DNA of 64,000 nucleotides from Cytobacillus firmus (GCF_023715565.1 NZ_JAMBOJ010000014.1:1-64000); one strand, 5' to 3'. Numbered from the stretch's first letter, positions 17,082 through 26,041 are shown. Notes: generated from the letters alone by a model not told the origin. Numbers and translations are program-made.

Positions 17082-18728
17082 ATGTCATCGTTTCAAAGAA
17101 CGAACTCTCTCACGGATTTTGATGTTGTTGTCGTAGGCGCTGGTTTTTCTGGATTGTATATGCTGCATTGTTTGCGGGAGGCTGGGTTTTCCACCCGGGT
17201 ATATGAAGCAGGAGATAATGTAGGTGGCACATGGTATTGGAACCGCTATCCCGGCGCAAGATGCGATGTTGAAAGCATCTACTATAATTACACATTTTCT
17301 GAGGAACTGCTGAAAGAATGGAGTTGGTCGGCAAAATACGCTGAACAGCCTGAGATATTAAGCTATATAAACTATGTAGCAGATAAGTTTGATCTTCGGC
17401 GTGATGTGCAATTCAGTACAAGGGTGCAATCCGCGCAATTTAATGAGAAGAATAAAAGGTGGGAAGTTCAATTAAATAATGGCGAAAAGGTTTCTGCTCA
17501 ATATTTTATTACAGCTGTAGGGTGTTTATCAGCGTCCAATGTCCCCAAATTTAAAGGGCTGGAAAACTTTAAGGGTGAATGGCATCATACCGGTCACTGG
17601 CCGCATGAAGGAGTGGATTTCACAAGAAAGCGGGTTGGCATTATTGGCACAGGGTCCAGCGGTATCCAGGCCATTCCTGTCATTGCAAAAGAAGCCGGGC
17701 ACCTGACCGTATTCCAGCGGACACCGCAATACAGCAGCCCTGCCAGGAACAAGCAGAATGATCCAGAGCATTTGAAATATATACGGGGAAATTACGGGAA
17801 TATCAGAGAAAAAATGCGCCATTCCATTACCGGAATACCGGAGGAGCCAAGAAATGTTTCCGTTTTTGACGAAACCCCTGAAGAAAGGCAAAAAGTTTTC
17901 GAGGAAGCCTGGAAAGAGGGAGGACTGCTTAAACTAACTTACGCATATAATGACTTGTCCATATCTCCGGAAGCGAATGCAATCGTAGCAGAGTTTATTC
18001 GCTCTAAAATCCGCGAAACAGTAAAAAATCCTGATGTGGCGGAAAAACTCCTTCCAAGGTTCTATTATGGCACTAAACGGACCATCATAGATACAGATTA
18101 CTTTGAAACCTATAACCGGGATAACGTATCGCTGGTGGACGTAAAAAAAGCCCCGATTCAGGAAATTACCGAAACAGGTGTTAAAACTGCGGATGGTGAA
18201 TATGAACTTGATATGATCGTGTTTGCCACAGGTTTTGATGCGATGACGGGACCTCTGTTTAAGATCGATATTCACGGAAAAGACGGCATATCACTGAAAG
18301 AGAAATGGGCAGGCGGCTCACAAACCCGCACCTATCTTGGCCTGGGCACAGCAGGTTTCCCGAATATGTTTATGCTGACAGGACCTGAAAGTCCGTCTGT
18401 TTTGAGCAATATGATGGTTTCAATTGAACAGCATGTGGAATGGGTATTTGACTGCATCAGTTATATGCGCGAACAAAACCAGGCTGTTATTGAAGCGAAT
18501 GAAGAGGCGGAAAATACATGGAGTAAGCATTGCCGTGAAATCGCCGATCAGACTTTATTTACTAAGACAGACTCTTGGTACATGGGGGCGAATATTGAAG
18601 GGAAAGCGCGAGGTTTTCAAATCTATCTTGGCGGTGTTGGAACCTATCGGAAGATTTGTGAAGAAGTCGCTGAAAAAGGCTATGAAGGTTTTAGCCTGAC
18701 GGCATCTGAAACGAGTGCTGTTAAATAG
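17082..18728 (+). CDS. Baeyer-Villiger monooxygenase (flavin-containing)
   Basis: 548-residue type I BVMO that inserts one O2-derived oxygen next to a ketone carbonyl, using FAD and NADPH. FAD Rossmann motif GAGFSG (19-24), the diagnostic fingerprint FKGEWHHTGHWP (163-174, FxGxxxHTxxWP), and the second NADPH Rossmann motif GIIGTGSSG near 186. Length and motifs match the cyclohexanone/acetone-monooxygenase group. Start ATG 17082 behind GGGGAGG. The esterase downstream would hydrolyse the ester product. Control is likely by CcpA (cre at 17037) and the divergent LuxR-type protein. Confidence 0.9.
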   Translation: MSSFQRTNSLTDFDVVVVGAGFSGLYMLHCLREAGFSTRVYEAGDNVGGTWYWNRYPGARCDVESIYYNYTFSEELLKEWSWSAKYAEQPEILSYINYVADKFDLRRDVQFSTRVQSAQFNEKNKRWEVQLNNGEKVSAQYFITAVGCLSASNVPKFKGLENFKGEWHHTGHWPHEGVDFTRKRVGIIGTGSSGIQAIPVIAKEAGHLTVFQRTPQYSSPARNKQNDPEHLKYIRGNYGNIREKMRHSITGIPEEPRNVSVFDETPEERQKVFEEAWKEGGLLKLTYAYNDLSISPEANAIVAEFIRSKIRETVKNPDVAEKLLPRFYYGTKRTIIDTDYFETYNRDNVSLVDVKKAPIQEITETGVKTADGEYELDMIVFATGFDAMTGPLFKIDIHGKDGISLKEKWAGGSQTRTYLGLGTAGFPNMFMLTGPESPSVLSNMMVSIEQHVEWVFDCISYMREQNQAVIEANEEAENTWSKHCREIADQTLFTKTDSWYMGANIEGKARGFQIYLGGVGTYRKICEEVAEKGYEGFSLTASETSAVK

Positions 18729-18787
18729 AGGGGCAGGCATTAATGTATTCTTTCAATATATGAATAAATTAATAGGGGGAAATAATT

Positions 18788-19732
18788 ATGGCACTAGATC
18801 CGCAGGCAAAGTTTTTATTGGAACAAATGGAGTCAGCCGGAGCACCTCCGATGAGCCAGTTATCACCAGAAGAAGCCCGTCTTACCACTGACTTTAGCGC
18901 TCTGGCTGGGGTGCCGGAGGAAGTAGGGAAGGTTGAGAATAGAAAAATTGCGGGACCCGGAGGGGATATGCCTGTTCGAATTTATACCCCTAAAGGAGAA
19001 GGCCAATTCCCTGTGCTCGTATACTATCACGGCGGCGGCTGGGTAATCGGTGACCTTGAGACAGTAGATGTTCCTTGCAGGCTTTTAACAAATTTGGCGA
19101 ATTGTGTAGTCGTTTCGGTGGATTACAGGCTGGCTCCCGAGCATAAATTTCCTGCGGCTGCAGATGATTCGTACGCTGCCGCCAAATGGGTGGCTGAAAA
19201 TGCAGCATCCATTGGTGCAGATCCAAACCGCATTGCAGTTGGCGGTGACAGTGCAGGCGGCAACCTTGCAGCCGTTGTGGCTCTCATGGCAAAAGACAAG
19301 GGCGAATTCTCATTGGCCTATCAAATGCTGATTTATCCGGTAACCAACCATTCTTATGTAACAGAGTCCTATACCGAAAATGCAGACGGCTATCTGTTAA
19401 CAAAAGACAGCATGGAGTGGTTTTGGAATCATTATCTTAAGGACGAGGAAGATGGGAAAAATCCATATGCTTCTCCGCTGCAGGCAAAAGACTTGAGCGG
19501 ACTGCCGCCGGCATTGGTTTTAACAGGAGAATTTGACCCGCTGCGTGATGAAGGAGAAGCTTATGCTGAGCGTTTAAAAGAAGCTGGCGTGCCCGTTGAA
19601 GCAAAACGGTATGACGGCATGATCCACGGCTTCTTCTGGATGCCTGGTGTTCTGGAACAGGGAAGAAAATCTATTGAACAAGCGGCAGATGCGTTAAAGC
19701 GTGTGTTTCAGGGAAGTGTAGCTTCGAAATAA
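18788..19732 (+). CDS. Alpha/beta-hydrolase esterase (hormone-sensitive-lipase family)
   Basis: 314 residues, usual length. Oxyanion-hole motif HGGGW (81-85), nucleophile GDSAGG (Ser155), acid Asp in EFDPLRDE and His in MIHGFF complete the triad. The family hydrolyses short-chain esters. Start ATG 18788 with AGGGGGA upstream. Sitting 59 nt behind the BVMO gene, it most likely cleaves the ester made from the ketone, as in the acetone and cyclohexanone pathways. Followed by a terminator. Confidence 0.9.
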   Translation: MALDPQAKFLLEQMESAGAPPMSQLSPEEARLTTDFSALAGVPEEVGKVENRKIAGPGGDMPVRIYTPKGEGQFPVLVYYHGGGWVIGDLETVDVPCRLLTNLANCVVVSVDYRLAPEHKFPAAADDSYAAAKWVAENAASIGADPNRIAVGGDSAGGNLAAVVALMAKDKGEFSLAYQMLIYPVTNHSYVTESYTENADGYLLTKDSMEWFWNHYLKDEEDGKNPYASPLQAKDLSGLPPALVLTGEFDPLRDEGEAYAERLKEAGVPVEAKRYDGMIHGFFWMPGVLEQGRKSIEQAADALKRVFQGSVASK

Positions 19733-19746
19733 TTTGATATGCAGAT

Positions 19747-19780
19747 TGGACACTCCGGAATGGAAGTGTCCATTTTGTTT
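19747..19780 (+). terminator. Terminator of the BVMO-esterase operon
   Basis: Perfect stem TGGACACT (19747-19754) / AGTGTCCA (19765-19772), then TTTTGTTTT. Confidence 0.8.
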
Positions 19781-19926
19781 TATTATGTATTAATAGATTA
19801 ATAGAAGAGTTAATTGGTGAGGGATTGAGGAATATTGCTTAGAAAAAGGCGAGACTAAAAAACAATAGCATTAGCCAGTTCTCCTATACATTAACAAAAA
19901 AGGTATTAAGATCATGATTAAATAAA

Positions 19927-19961
19927 CAAAAGGCTTGTTCACCACCGGAACAAGCCTTTTG
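19927..19961 (-). terminator. Strong hairpin, probable terminator of the DMT gene
   Basis: 14-bp perfect stem CAAAAGGCTTGTTC (19927-19940) / GAACAAGCCTTTTG (19948-19961). On the minus strand it ends in TTTTGTTTATTT, so it best fits the DMT transporter transcript, despite lying 177 nt beyond that stop codon. Confidence 0.65.
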
Positions 19962-19982
19962 AATTCTCTTTCTGAAGGATAC

Positions 19983-20084
19983 ATGCAGATCTTCACCATG
20001 GATGCACTTTATCTTATTGGCGATCTGGGTACACTTGAGCGCTGGATGAAGCTAACGCATCTGATTCATGCATTCCTTGATTAA
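19983..20084 (+). pseudogene. Short protein-like frame, possible gene remnant
   Basis: A 33-codon frame (MQIFTMDALYLIGDLG, then LERWMKLTHLIHAFLD) sits between the hairpin and the DMT gene. GAAGGA lies only 3-4 nt upstream of the ATG, so initiation would be poor. The composition is protein-like but I recognise no family; it may be a leftover of a deleted gene or chance. Confidence 0.2.
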
Positions 20085-20137
20085 TGCTACTATTCCATGA
20101 ATCATTGTTTTCTTGCAGGATGATGAGTCTAAAATTA

Positions 20138-21070
20138 CTAGGCGGTCTTATTTTTCAATTGTTTAGTCATCTTTCTTTGAAATATTTTAGCATTAGTTCC
20201 TATATATACCCCTGTAAGAACAAATGCTGCGCCTATTCCATGCGCAATGGTGAATTTTTCACCCAAAAAGAGTGTAGCCATGATAACAGCAGACACAGGC
20301 ATCACATTTATAAAAATGGAAGCCTTGGCCGCTCCGACCTCTTTAATTCCGTTATAATACAAGACAAATGAAACAACGGTAACAAAGATACTCATATGGG
20401 CGATAGCTGCCCAGGTTGTATAGCTGGCTTGCTGGATGTCCATCCACGTTGTTTCAACAGAAGCAAACGGCAAGAGAAATAAGGTACCATAGGCCACTGC
20501 ATATGTGGTCGATTCCACTGAGCTGAATTTCTTTAAAACCACTTTCCCCACAACACTATAAATGGCCCAGCTTACGACAGCGCCCAGCAATATGAAATCA
20601 ATTGGTTCAAAGCCATATTGGAAAAGCGTGAACAGATGGCCATCTGTAATAATAAACAATACACCTGTCAAAGCAACTGCCATTCCAATGATATGATTTT
20701 TCGTAATTTTTTCTTTAAGAAATAGTCCAGATAAAAGGACAATAAGAACCGGGTTTGATGCAATAAATAATGAGCTTTTAATCACGGGTGCGTGTTTTGT
20801 GGCAAGAAAGAAACAAATATTATACAGTGCAATTCCACTCAGGCCCAACAGAGCAAACAGTCCATGATCTTTTAAATTTGGCCGTTGCCGATCTTTCTCC
20901 ATAATCCACATGAGCGGATAAAGCAGGATGGCAGCTCCCAAAAACCTCAAAAAAGCAACAGTTGCAGGTTCAAAGCTTTGAACAGCAAACTTGCCGGCAA
21001 TAAATGCGCTGCCCCATGTTGCAGTAGCCAAAGTCAGCATTCCATAAATAAGCCATAATTTTTTTTTCAA
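20138..21070 (-). CDS. EamA/DMT-family transporter
   Basis: 310-residue drug/metabolite transporter with ten hydrophobic helices in two EamA repeats (about residues 10-140 and 160-295). Typical features: ATWGSAFIAGKFAV at the N terminus, AFLRFLGAAILL, and LFLGEKFTIAHGIGAAFVLTGVYI near the end. Probably an exporter of amino acids or other metabolites; the substrate is not predictable. The start is TTG 21070 after AAGGCGAG. Single-gene unit. Confidence 0.88.
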   Translation of the reverse strand: MKKKLWLIYGMLTLATATWGSAFIAGKFAVQSFEPATVAFLRFLGAAILLYPLMWIMEKDRQRPNLKDHGLFALLGLSGIALYNICFFLATKHAPVIKSSLFIASNPVLIVLLSGLFLKEKITKNHIIGMAVALTGVLFIITDGHLFTLFQYGFEPIDFILLGAVVSWAIYSVVGKVVLKKFSSVESTTYAVAYGTLFLLPFASVETTWMDIQQASYTTWAAIAHMSIFVTVVSFVLYYNGIKEVGAAKASIFINVMPVSAVIMATLFLGEKFTIAHGIGAAFVLTGVYIGTNAKIFQRKMTKQLKNKTA

Positions 21071-21315
21071 ACGAACTCGCCTTCATTTCTGTAAAAATTT
21101 TATAAATAGTATTATAACACCTTTTTCGAAAGTCGAAATAGTTATTTTTAAGCACAATTGAGATGAATATCAGTTTGTACTTCATGTATGATTGAAGTAA
21201 AAAAATCAAAGTTCTGCGGATATGCCACGGAAGGTCAGGGTAGTAAATATATAATGTATAAATAAATTTTTAATTGCTGTTTTCCTGGTTTACACTAAGA
21301 ATGATTATTAATTAT

Positions 21316-21593
21316 GGCTGTTTTCGCAAAGTTTGCTGCTGTTTTGAATTATATATGCTGAGTTGACTGTAGCGTAAGGTGTGAGTTCATCTAAAATGCA
21401 TTCGCATTTTCTTCGTGCGGTGTATACTCAAGGCAGCATATTCAAAGTCCTGCGGTAGCGGGACAGGTGAAACCCCACAGACGCTAAGCGCCGAGGAGGC
21501 TCAGCGCCCGCCCCGCGGAAAGCGGGCATCCTGGAGCGGAAGTCAATGGACAGCATTGATAAGCTTAAAACAGCAATTTATACGAAATGAGCC
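21316..21593 (+). mobile_element. MITE copy A (278 bp, full length)
   Basis: Begins GGCTGTTTTCGCAAAG and ends CGAAATGAGCC, imperfect terminal inverted repeats of about 25 bp. The GC-rich inside (about 21440-21540) is highly structured, and AAAATGC/GCATTTT forms a hairpin near 21394. There is no coding capacity. It is flanked by TTAATTAT (21308-21315) and TTAATTAA (21594-21601), 7 of 8 identical. Closely similar to copy B (inverted) and to both ends of copy C. It occupies the gap before yyaC. Confidence 0.8.
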
Positions 21594-21651
21594 TTAATTA
21601 AAAATTAATTGGATTGAAATTTAAAAATTTTGTCGGAAAGGAGGGAAAAAG

Positions 21652-22272
21652 ATGTGGCCATTTTCATCAGGTAAAAGGAGTAACAAAATAGTAGATGCAG
21701 CAAGCTATATTTCCATTAAAGAAACAACGGAAGCTGCGGAAGTTGAAAAAATGGTATCAAAGCTGGAACAGATTTTTAACAGCACTTCCAGGGAAATCGT
21801 TATTTTGTGCATCGGGTCGGACCGCTCAACAGGAGACTCTCTTGGACCACTTACAGGAAAGATCCTCAAAGAAAAGAACATTCCTTATCCGGTATATGGG
21901 ACGCTAAAGGATCCTGTTCATGCATTAAATATTAAAACGATTCTTAAAGAAATCAAGGAAACGCATCATGATCCTTTTATATTTGGTATAGACGCCTGCC
22001 TCGGGGACGAACGGCAAATCGGTTATATTTTAATAAGAGAAGGATCGTTTATTCCGGGTAATGCAGTGAATAGCGTCCTGCCAAGTGTGGGTGATTATCA
22101 TTTGAAGGCAATTGTAAATACACTGGATCCATTAACACCTGTACACTCCTTAAATAACACAAGATTATATTTGGTTTTAAAACTGGCTGAAATCATAGCG
22201 GAAATTATTTCGCGTGTAGCTGTCAATGATCGGACTTCCAGAAGAGAGATAGAAAAAATGAATGTACCATAA
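21652..22272 (+). CDS. yyaC: Spore protein YyaC
   Basis: 206 residues of the YyaC family, related to the spore protease GPR fold and found in endospore formers. Recognisable core: VILCIGSDRSTGDSLGPLTG (about residues 50-69), YGTLKDPVHALN, FIFGIDACLGD, and PGNAVNSVLPSVGDYHLKAIVN. The conserved GSDRxTGDSLGP and DACLG segments suggest a metal- or substrate-binding pocket; the biochemical role is not established. Start ATG 21652 behind AAAGGAGGG. Monocistronic. Confidence 0.88.
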   Translation: MWPFSSGKRSNKIVDAASYISIKETTEAAEVEKMVSKLEQIFNSTSREIVILCIGSDRSTGDSLGPLTGKILKEKNIPYPVYGTLKDPVHALNIKTILKEIKETHHDPFIFGIDACLGDERQIGYILIREGSFIPGNAVNSVLPSVGDYHLKAIVNTLDPLTPVHSLNNTRLYLVLKLAEIIAEIISRVAVNDRTSRREIEKMNVP

Positions 22273-22308
22273 ACATTAAGTTGAACTCCTTGGTACATCA
22301 GGAAAAAA

Positions 22309-22338
22309 TTGCTGTTACCCCAAAAGGTAAGCTATAAT
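22309..22338 (+). promoter_or_regulatory. Sigma-A promoter of the first gntR gene
   Basis: TTGCTG (22309-22314), 18-nt spacer, TATAAT (22333-22338), 39 nt before the gntR start. No TGGTATACCA-type operator overlaps it. Confidence 0.6.
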
Positions 22339-22376
22339 GGGCAGTAAGGATACTAAAGAGAGAAAGAGGGGAAGGA

Positions 22377-23051
22377 ATGGTTAATAACTGGACTGAAGAT
22401 AATCTGATCTCGATTCGTGAGAGGGTTTATCTGCATATTAAGGATCTTATTTTGGACGGAGAATTCAAGGCTGGAGACCGGCTGGTTGAACGGGAACTTG
22501 CTGAGCGGTTAAATATCAGCAGGACGCCAATTCGCGAAGCGCTATTCCGCCTGGAATCACAAGGATTTGTTAAGACAGTTCCAAGAAAAGGTGTAATCGT
22601 TGCCGATATTTCTGAAAAGGAAATTATTGAAGTGTTTACCATTTTATCATCACTTGAAGTACTGGCAGCAAAGTTAGCCGTCCAGAAGCTGGATGATGAA
22701 ATGGAAAGCATGTTCGCAGGAAGCATAAAAAAGGTCAAGGAATATCTTAATAATCCTGAAGAAGATGCTGCTGAATTACATAGGGAGCTCAACCATCTCC
22801 TATATAGCTCCGCCAAAAATGTGAAGCTTTATGAGATGCTGAGCGGGTTATCCGATTATATCCGGGCATTTGCCAAAATCGGGCATAAAAATCCCGGCAG
22901 GGCAAAGCAGTCCATGGAGGAGCATTTAAAAATCATGGAAGCCATTGTTAATAAAGAAATGGAAATGGCTGAGTATTTGACCAAAATACATATTGAGAAT
23001 TCAAAAAAAGCATACATTGAAGCGGTGCAGCAGAGTGAAAATAAAAAATAA
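22377..23051 (+). CDS. GntR-family regulator, FCD type (copy 1)
   Basis: 224 residues. Winged helix at about 10-80 (GDRLVERELAERLNISRTPI, then REALFRLESQGFVKTVPRKG) and an all-helical FCD effector domain to the end, whose conserved His residues (HREL; EEHLKIME) usually hold a metal. The DNA-binding half is almost identical to the second GntR protein at 34577, while the effector halves differ. This suggests both read the same operator but answer different ligands. Probable local regulator of the surrounding TGGTATACCA regulon. Start ATG 22377 after GGGGAAGG. Confidence 0.88.
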   Translation: MVNNWTEDNLISIRERVYLHIKDLILDGEFKAGDRLVERELAERLNISRTPIREALFRLESQGFVKTVPRKGVIVADISEKEIIEVFTILSSLEVLAAKLAVQKLDDEMESMFAGSIKKVKEYLNNPEEDAAELHRELNHLLYSSAKNVKLYEMLSGLSDYIRAFAKIGHKNPGRAKQSMEEHLKIMEAIVNKEMEMAEYLTKIHIENSKKAYIEAVQQSENKK

Positions 23052-23080
23052 GAAAGAGCAGCAGCCCTTTCTTATTTTTT
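23043..23080. terminator. Bidirectional terminator
   Basis: 14-bp stem AAAAAATAAGAAAG (23043-23056) / CTTTCTTATTTTTT (23067-23080) between the converging gntR and aspartate dehydrogenase-like genes. Confidence 0.75.
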
Positions 23081-23081
23081 A

Positions 23082-23891
23082 TTACACACCAATAACGATA
23101 GGTGAAGTTAAATTTTTTAAAACCTTGGCCACGCTCATGGCAACAATTGGACTGGATTTTGGATTTTCGTGATAAGGAACATTCGAAACGGATATCTCCA
23201 CTTCGCCAAAATAACCCTTAGCCTTGATGGTATGTGTGTTTGATTGGATAGTCGGATCAGCATACACCTTTACCTTAGTATCTTCAAAGCCAATTCCTGC
23301 AAGGCTAAGGGCTGCTGAAACATTCACGCTTTGCGGAAAAAGCCTGGATGACTCCCTGGCATTCCCTTCATAAATACAAAATGGGGCAGTCAGCATATTC
23401 AGATCTACTTTTTCTTCCGCAATCGTGCCTTTCCAGCTGCGCGGATGCTTCCGTGTAATTAAAGTAATATCTTCAATCTCACCCAATGCCCCTGCTGCAA
23501 TCCTATCGAGACCGGCTATAGCTGCAGAAGGGATAAAGATCTGCCGGTTATGCTGCGTGGCCACTGCCTGCAGTTTTTTATAAAAATCGGTGTCTCCTAA
23601 GGCTCCAACGGAAAGTACAACAAGGTGACTTCCGTTTGCCAGCACTTTATCCCCAAAAAGCTGTAAAGCCTCATGTCCAGCAGACTCTATGATAATATCT
23701 AAATTTCCATTTAAAAAATCATCTTCATCTGACGTAAAGGCAAATGCTTGTTTTTCAGCATGTTCTGCAGGTTTTTTATTTCTTCTAACAAGTACAGACT
23801 TTAGCTCCACGTTCCCAGCATGGCCGGTTTCTATTAATTCTGCTATGGTCTTCCCCAGTGTTCCATAACCGATAATTCCAGCTTTCAGCAT
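23082..23891 (-). CDS. Aspartate dehydrogenase-like protein (DUF108/NadX family)
   Basis: 269 residues, usual length. The N-terminal Rossmann motif is AGIIGYGTLGKTIAELIE. The family signature includes IIIESAGHEA, VVLSVGALGD, IFIPSAAIAGLDRIAAGALGEI, and the catalytic His in the conserved C-terminal DPTIQSNTHTI region. Known members convert L-aspartate and NAD(P)+ reversibly via iminoaspartate to oxaloacetate and ammonia; relatives with other substrates exist. The start is ATG 23891 with AAGGAGTG upstream. An operator copy (23935) lies 44 bp upstream of the start, tying it to the GntR regulon. Confidence 0.85.
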   Translation of the reverse strand: MLKAGIIGYGTLGKTIAELIETGHAGNVELKSVLVRRNKKPAEHAEKQAFAFTSDEDDFLNGNLDIIIESAGHEALQLFGDKVLANGSHLVVLSVGALGDTDFYKKLQAVATQHNRQIFIPSAAIAGLDRIAAGALGEIEDITLITRKHPRSWKGTIAEEKVDLNMLTAPFCIYEGNARESSRLFPQSVNVSAALSLAGIGFEDTKVKVYADPTIQSNTHTIKAKGYFGEVEISVSNVPYHENPKSSPIVAMSVAKVLKNLTSPIVIGV

Positions 23892-23934
23892 ATTTATCAC
23901 TCCTTCTTGGGTCATCCCTAAAAACGTTTCAAAA

Positions 23935-23944
23935 TGGTATACAA
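23935..23944. promoter_or_regulatory. GntR operator site 1 (TGGTATACAA)
   Basis: Nine of ten bases match the perfect palindrome TGGTATACCA. It lies upstream of the aspartate dehydrogenase-like gene. Confidence 0.65.
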
Positions 23945-24071
23945 TATACTGTGTGCAGTTTTATCCTAGATTTTATCTTAAATCCATTAAGAGAGCAATA
24001 AGTTTATGGAAAATATTAAAACATCTAAATTTTCAAAATTATTTGCACAATGTTAATTTTTAGTGTTATTA

Positions 24072-24081
24072 TAGTATACAA
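24072..24081. promoter_or_regulatory. GntR operator site 2 (TAGTATACAA)
   Basis: A weaker copy of the motif, upstream of the first permease gene. Confidence 0.5.
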
Positions 24082-24236
24082 GTTTAAAATAGTGAAAAGG
24101 GAGGGATATTACAAGTTCTAAGGCAATTGAGGAGATTCACATCTAAAGAGCTCAAGAGAACGAAATAGAATGTAACAATGCAACAGCAGATAACCAAGTC
24201 ACCCATGAAAAGCGCTTTTTTGTTTTTTGTTCAATA

Positions 24237-24246
24237 TGGTATACAA
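24237..24246. promoter_or_regulatory. GntR operator site 3 (TGGTATACAA)
   Basis: Same sequence as site 1, 158 bp before the permease start. Confidence 0.65.
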
Positions 24247-24403
24247 TCCACCAAATGCTGTATTCTTAATTAAAAAGTTTATAAATTTTTCTCGTGAAGC
24301 AAACTGCCGGGGTATTACATAGTCAGCCGTAGAATGACATAAAGTCTTGCAATTGCACTATTTTATAGGGGTTATTTTCTATAACGAAAACGGAGGGGAA
24401 TAT

Positions 24404-25852
24404 ATGGAGTTAACATTTGCTCACTGGGTCTATGCAATTGTTACTGTGTCTGTCATCGCAACGATGCTTTTTAGAAGAGGCGTTGTCCTGCCGGTTATCA
24501 TCGGAACATTCTTTGTGGCAGTTATTTATAAAGGCAGTTTAATCGCGGGCTTTCAGGCTGTATTTAACGCTAATCTCCTCGCTGCAAAAGAGCTATTCAG
24601 CATATTCTTAATTATCTCTCTTATGATCGCGCTTCTCAATTCACTGAAGGATTTGGGAGCTGACAAGAGACTTATTGGTCCGATTGAGAAGGTAATGGTG
24701 AACGGGCATATTTCCTATTTGGTATTAATGGTTACGACCTATGTAATTTCTCTCTTTTTCTGGCCAACTCCTGCTGTCCCGCTCATCTGTGCACTTCTTG
24801 TACCCGCAGCAGTAAGAGCTGGGCTGCCTGTAATGACGGCAGCAATGGTTATTGTCATTGCCGGTCAGGGAATGGCATTGTCATCAGACTATATCATGCA
24901 GGTAGCACCGATGCTCAGTGCTAAAGCAGCTGGAATTGATAAAGCGATGGTTGCGGATAAAACACTTGTTCTTTCCGTCATTACAGGTGTACTCGCATTG
25001 TCCTATGTTTATGTGGCGCATAGAAAATCAATCGTGAAAAATGGGAACCTTGACTCTTCCTCTCTAAACCCTGAAGATGCCGCTTTTTTTGGTGTAGCGA
25101 ATGAGCTTGCGGCTACAGCTGAAGAAAGTGCTGAAATCATTAAGAGAAAAAACACATGGGGTAAGGTTTTTGCTGTATTAGTGCCTTTATCGATGCTAGG
25201 TGTTATGATTTATATGTTCTCAACCAAATTAACAGGTGGAACAGGCTTTGAAGGAACTGATGGAGCCGCCTTTATTGGCGGTGTTGCGACTCTTTTATTA
25301 GTGCTTGCCACTGTCGCATTTAATCGTATCCATGCTTTAGATAAGATAAGCGAGCATTTAACGGAAGGCTTCGTGTTTGCCTTCAGGGCGATGGCTCCGG
25401 TAATTCCAATAGCTGGATTCTTCTTTATGGGTAGCTCAGACTTTACAGGAACAATTTTATCTTTGGATGAAAGCGCTGCCAACCCTGCTTTTTTATTTGA
25501 TATGATACAGGCAGGCCAGGCTTATATTCCAGAGAATCCCTTTATTGCAGGTTTTGGCTTGTTGATTGTCGGATTGATCACTGGCCTTGATGGATCAGGT
25601 TTTTCCGGGCTGCCGCTAACAGGTGCCTTATCGGGTGCATTAGCAAGTGGCAGCCATATTGATCCTTCCACATTAGCAGCCATCGGACAAATGGGTGCCA
25701 TCTGGGGTGGAGGAACAATTGTTGCCTGGTCTTCGCTTGTTGCAGTAGCAGGGTTCCTGCAGCTTTCACCACTGGAGCTGGCCAGGAAAAACTTTATTCC
25801 AGTTGTCGCTAGTTTATTTATCGCAACATTAATTGCTATATTAATCTGGTAA
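24404..25852 (+). CDS. Large permease of the ion-transporter superfamily
   Basis: 482 residues with about twelve hydrophobic segments. The two halves contain similar proline/glycine-rich reentrant stretches (FFWPTPAVPLICALLVPAA; LDGSGFSGLPLTGALSGALA), as in DcuC/CitMHS/GntP-like carboxylate permeases. I cannot name the family precisely. Start ATG 24404 with GGAGGGG 6 nt upstream; the frame open to 24347 has no ribosome site. Two operator copies lie upstream. A carboxylate or amino-acid-like substrate is inferred from the regulon, not seen. Confidence 0.75.
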   Translation: MELTFAHWVYAIVTVSVIATMLFRRGVVLPVIIGTFFVAVIYKGSLIAGFQAVFNANLLAAKELFSIFLIISLMIALLNSLKDLGADKRLIGPIEKVMVNGHISYLVLMVTTYVISLFFWPTPAVPLICALLVPAAVRAGLPVMTAAMVIVIAGQGMALSSDYIMQVAPMLSAKAAGIDKAMVADKTLVLSVITGVLALSYVYVAHRKSIVKNGNLDSSSLNPEDAAFFGVANELAATAEESAEIIKRKNTWGKVFAVLVPLSMLGVMIYMFSTKLTGGTGFEGTDGAAFIGGVATLLLVLATVAFNRIHALDKISEHLTEGFVFAFRAMAPVIPIAGFFFMGSSDFTGTILSLDESAANPAFLFDMIQAGQAYIPENPFIAGFGLLIVGLITGLDGSGFSGLPLTGALSGALASGSHIDPSTLAAIGQMGAIWGGGTIVAWSSLVAVAGFLQLSPLELARKNFIPVVASLFIATLIAILIW

Positions 25853-25875
25853 AACAGTAAGCTTGAGAAAAACAA

Positions 25876-25925
25876 GGCTATCCTGCAATGTTAGAATAAA
25901 CTAACTAAGGGGATAGCCATTTTTT
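25876..25925 (+). terminator. Terminator after the first permease gene
   Basis: GGCTATCC (25876-25883) / GGATAGCC (25911-25918) with an inner GTTAG/CTAAC stem, then ATTTTTT. MITE copy C is inserted in its T tail. Confidence 0.75.
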
Positions 25926-25929
25926 ATAA

Positions 25930-26041
25930 GACTGTTTTCTCAAGGTTTGTTGCTTTTTGTATCTTATTTACTGAGTTGTTTGGAGCGGAAATCATCGGAC
26001 AACATTGATAGGTAAGAACAACATTCTAGACGAAAAGAGCC
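25930..26041 (+). mobile_element. MITE copy C (112 bp, internally deleted)
   Basis: Left end GACTGTTTTCTCAAGGTTTG and right end CGAAAAGAGCC match the two ends of the full-length copies, but the GC-rich core of about 165 bp is missing. Perfect 8-bp target duplication TTTTATAA at 25922-25929 and 26042-26049. It places its right end directly before the ribosome site of the next gene. Confidence 0.75.

Larger units (their letters stand above)
23892..24403. other. 512-bp divergent control region
   Basis: Contains three copies of the TGGTATACAA operator (23935, 24072, 24237) between the divergent dehydrogenase and permease genes, and a 12-bp palindrome AAAAGCGCTTTT followed by a T-rich run near 24209-24230. 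A frame at 24115-24150 looks slightly protein-like but ends after a dozen codons; no gene is called. Confidence 0.6.

Noticed and set aside
24115-24300. Weakly protein-like frame in the divergent control region
   Set aside because: It is interrupted by stops after about 12 codons and crosses operator site 3. I saw no start with a ribosome site.
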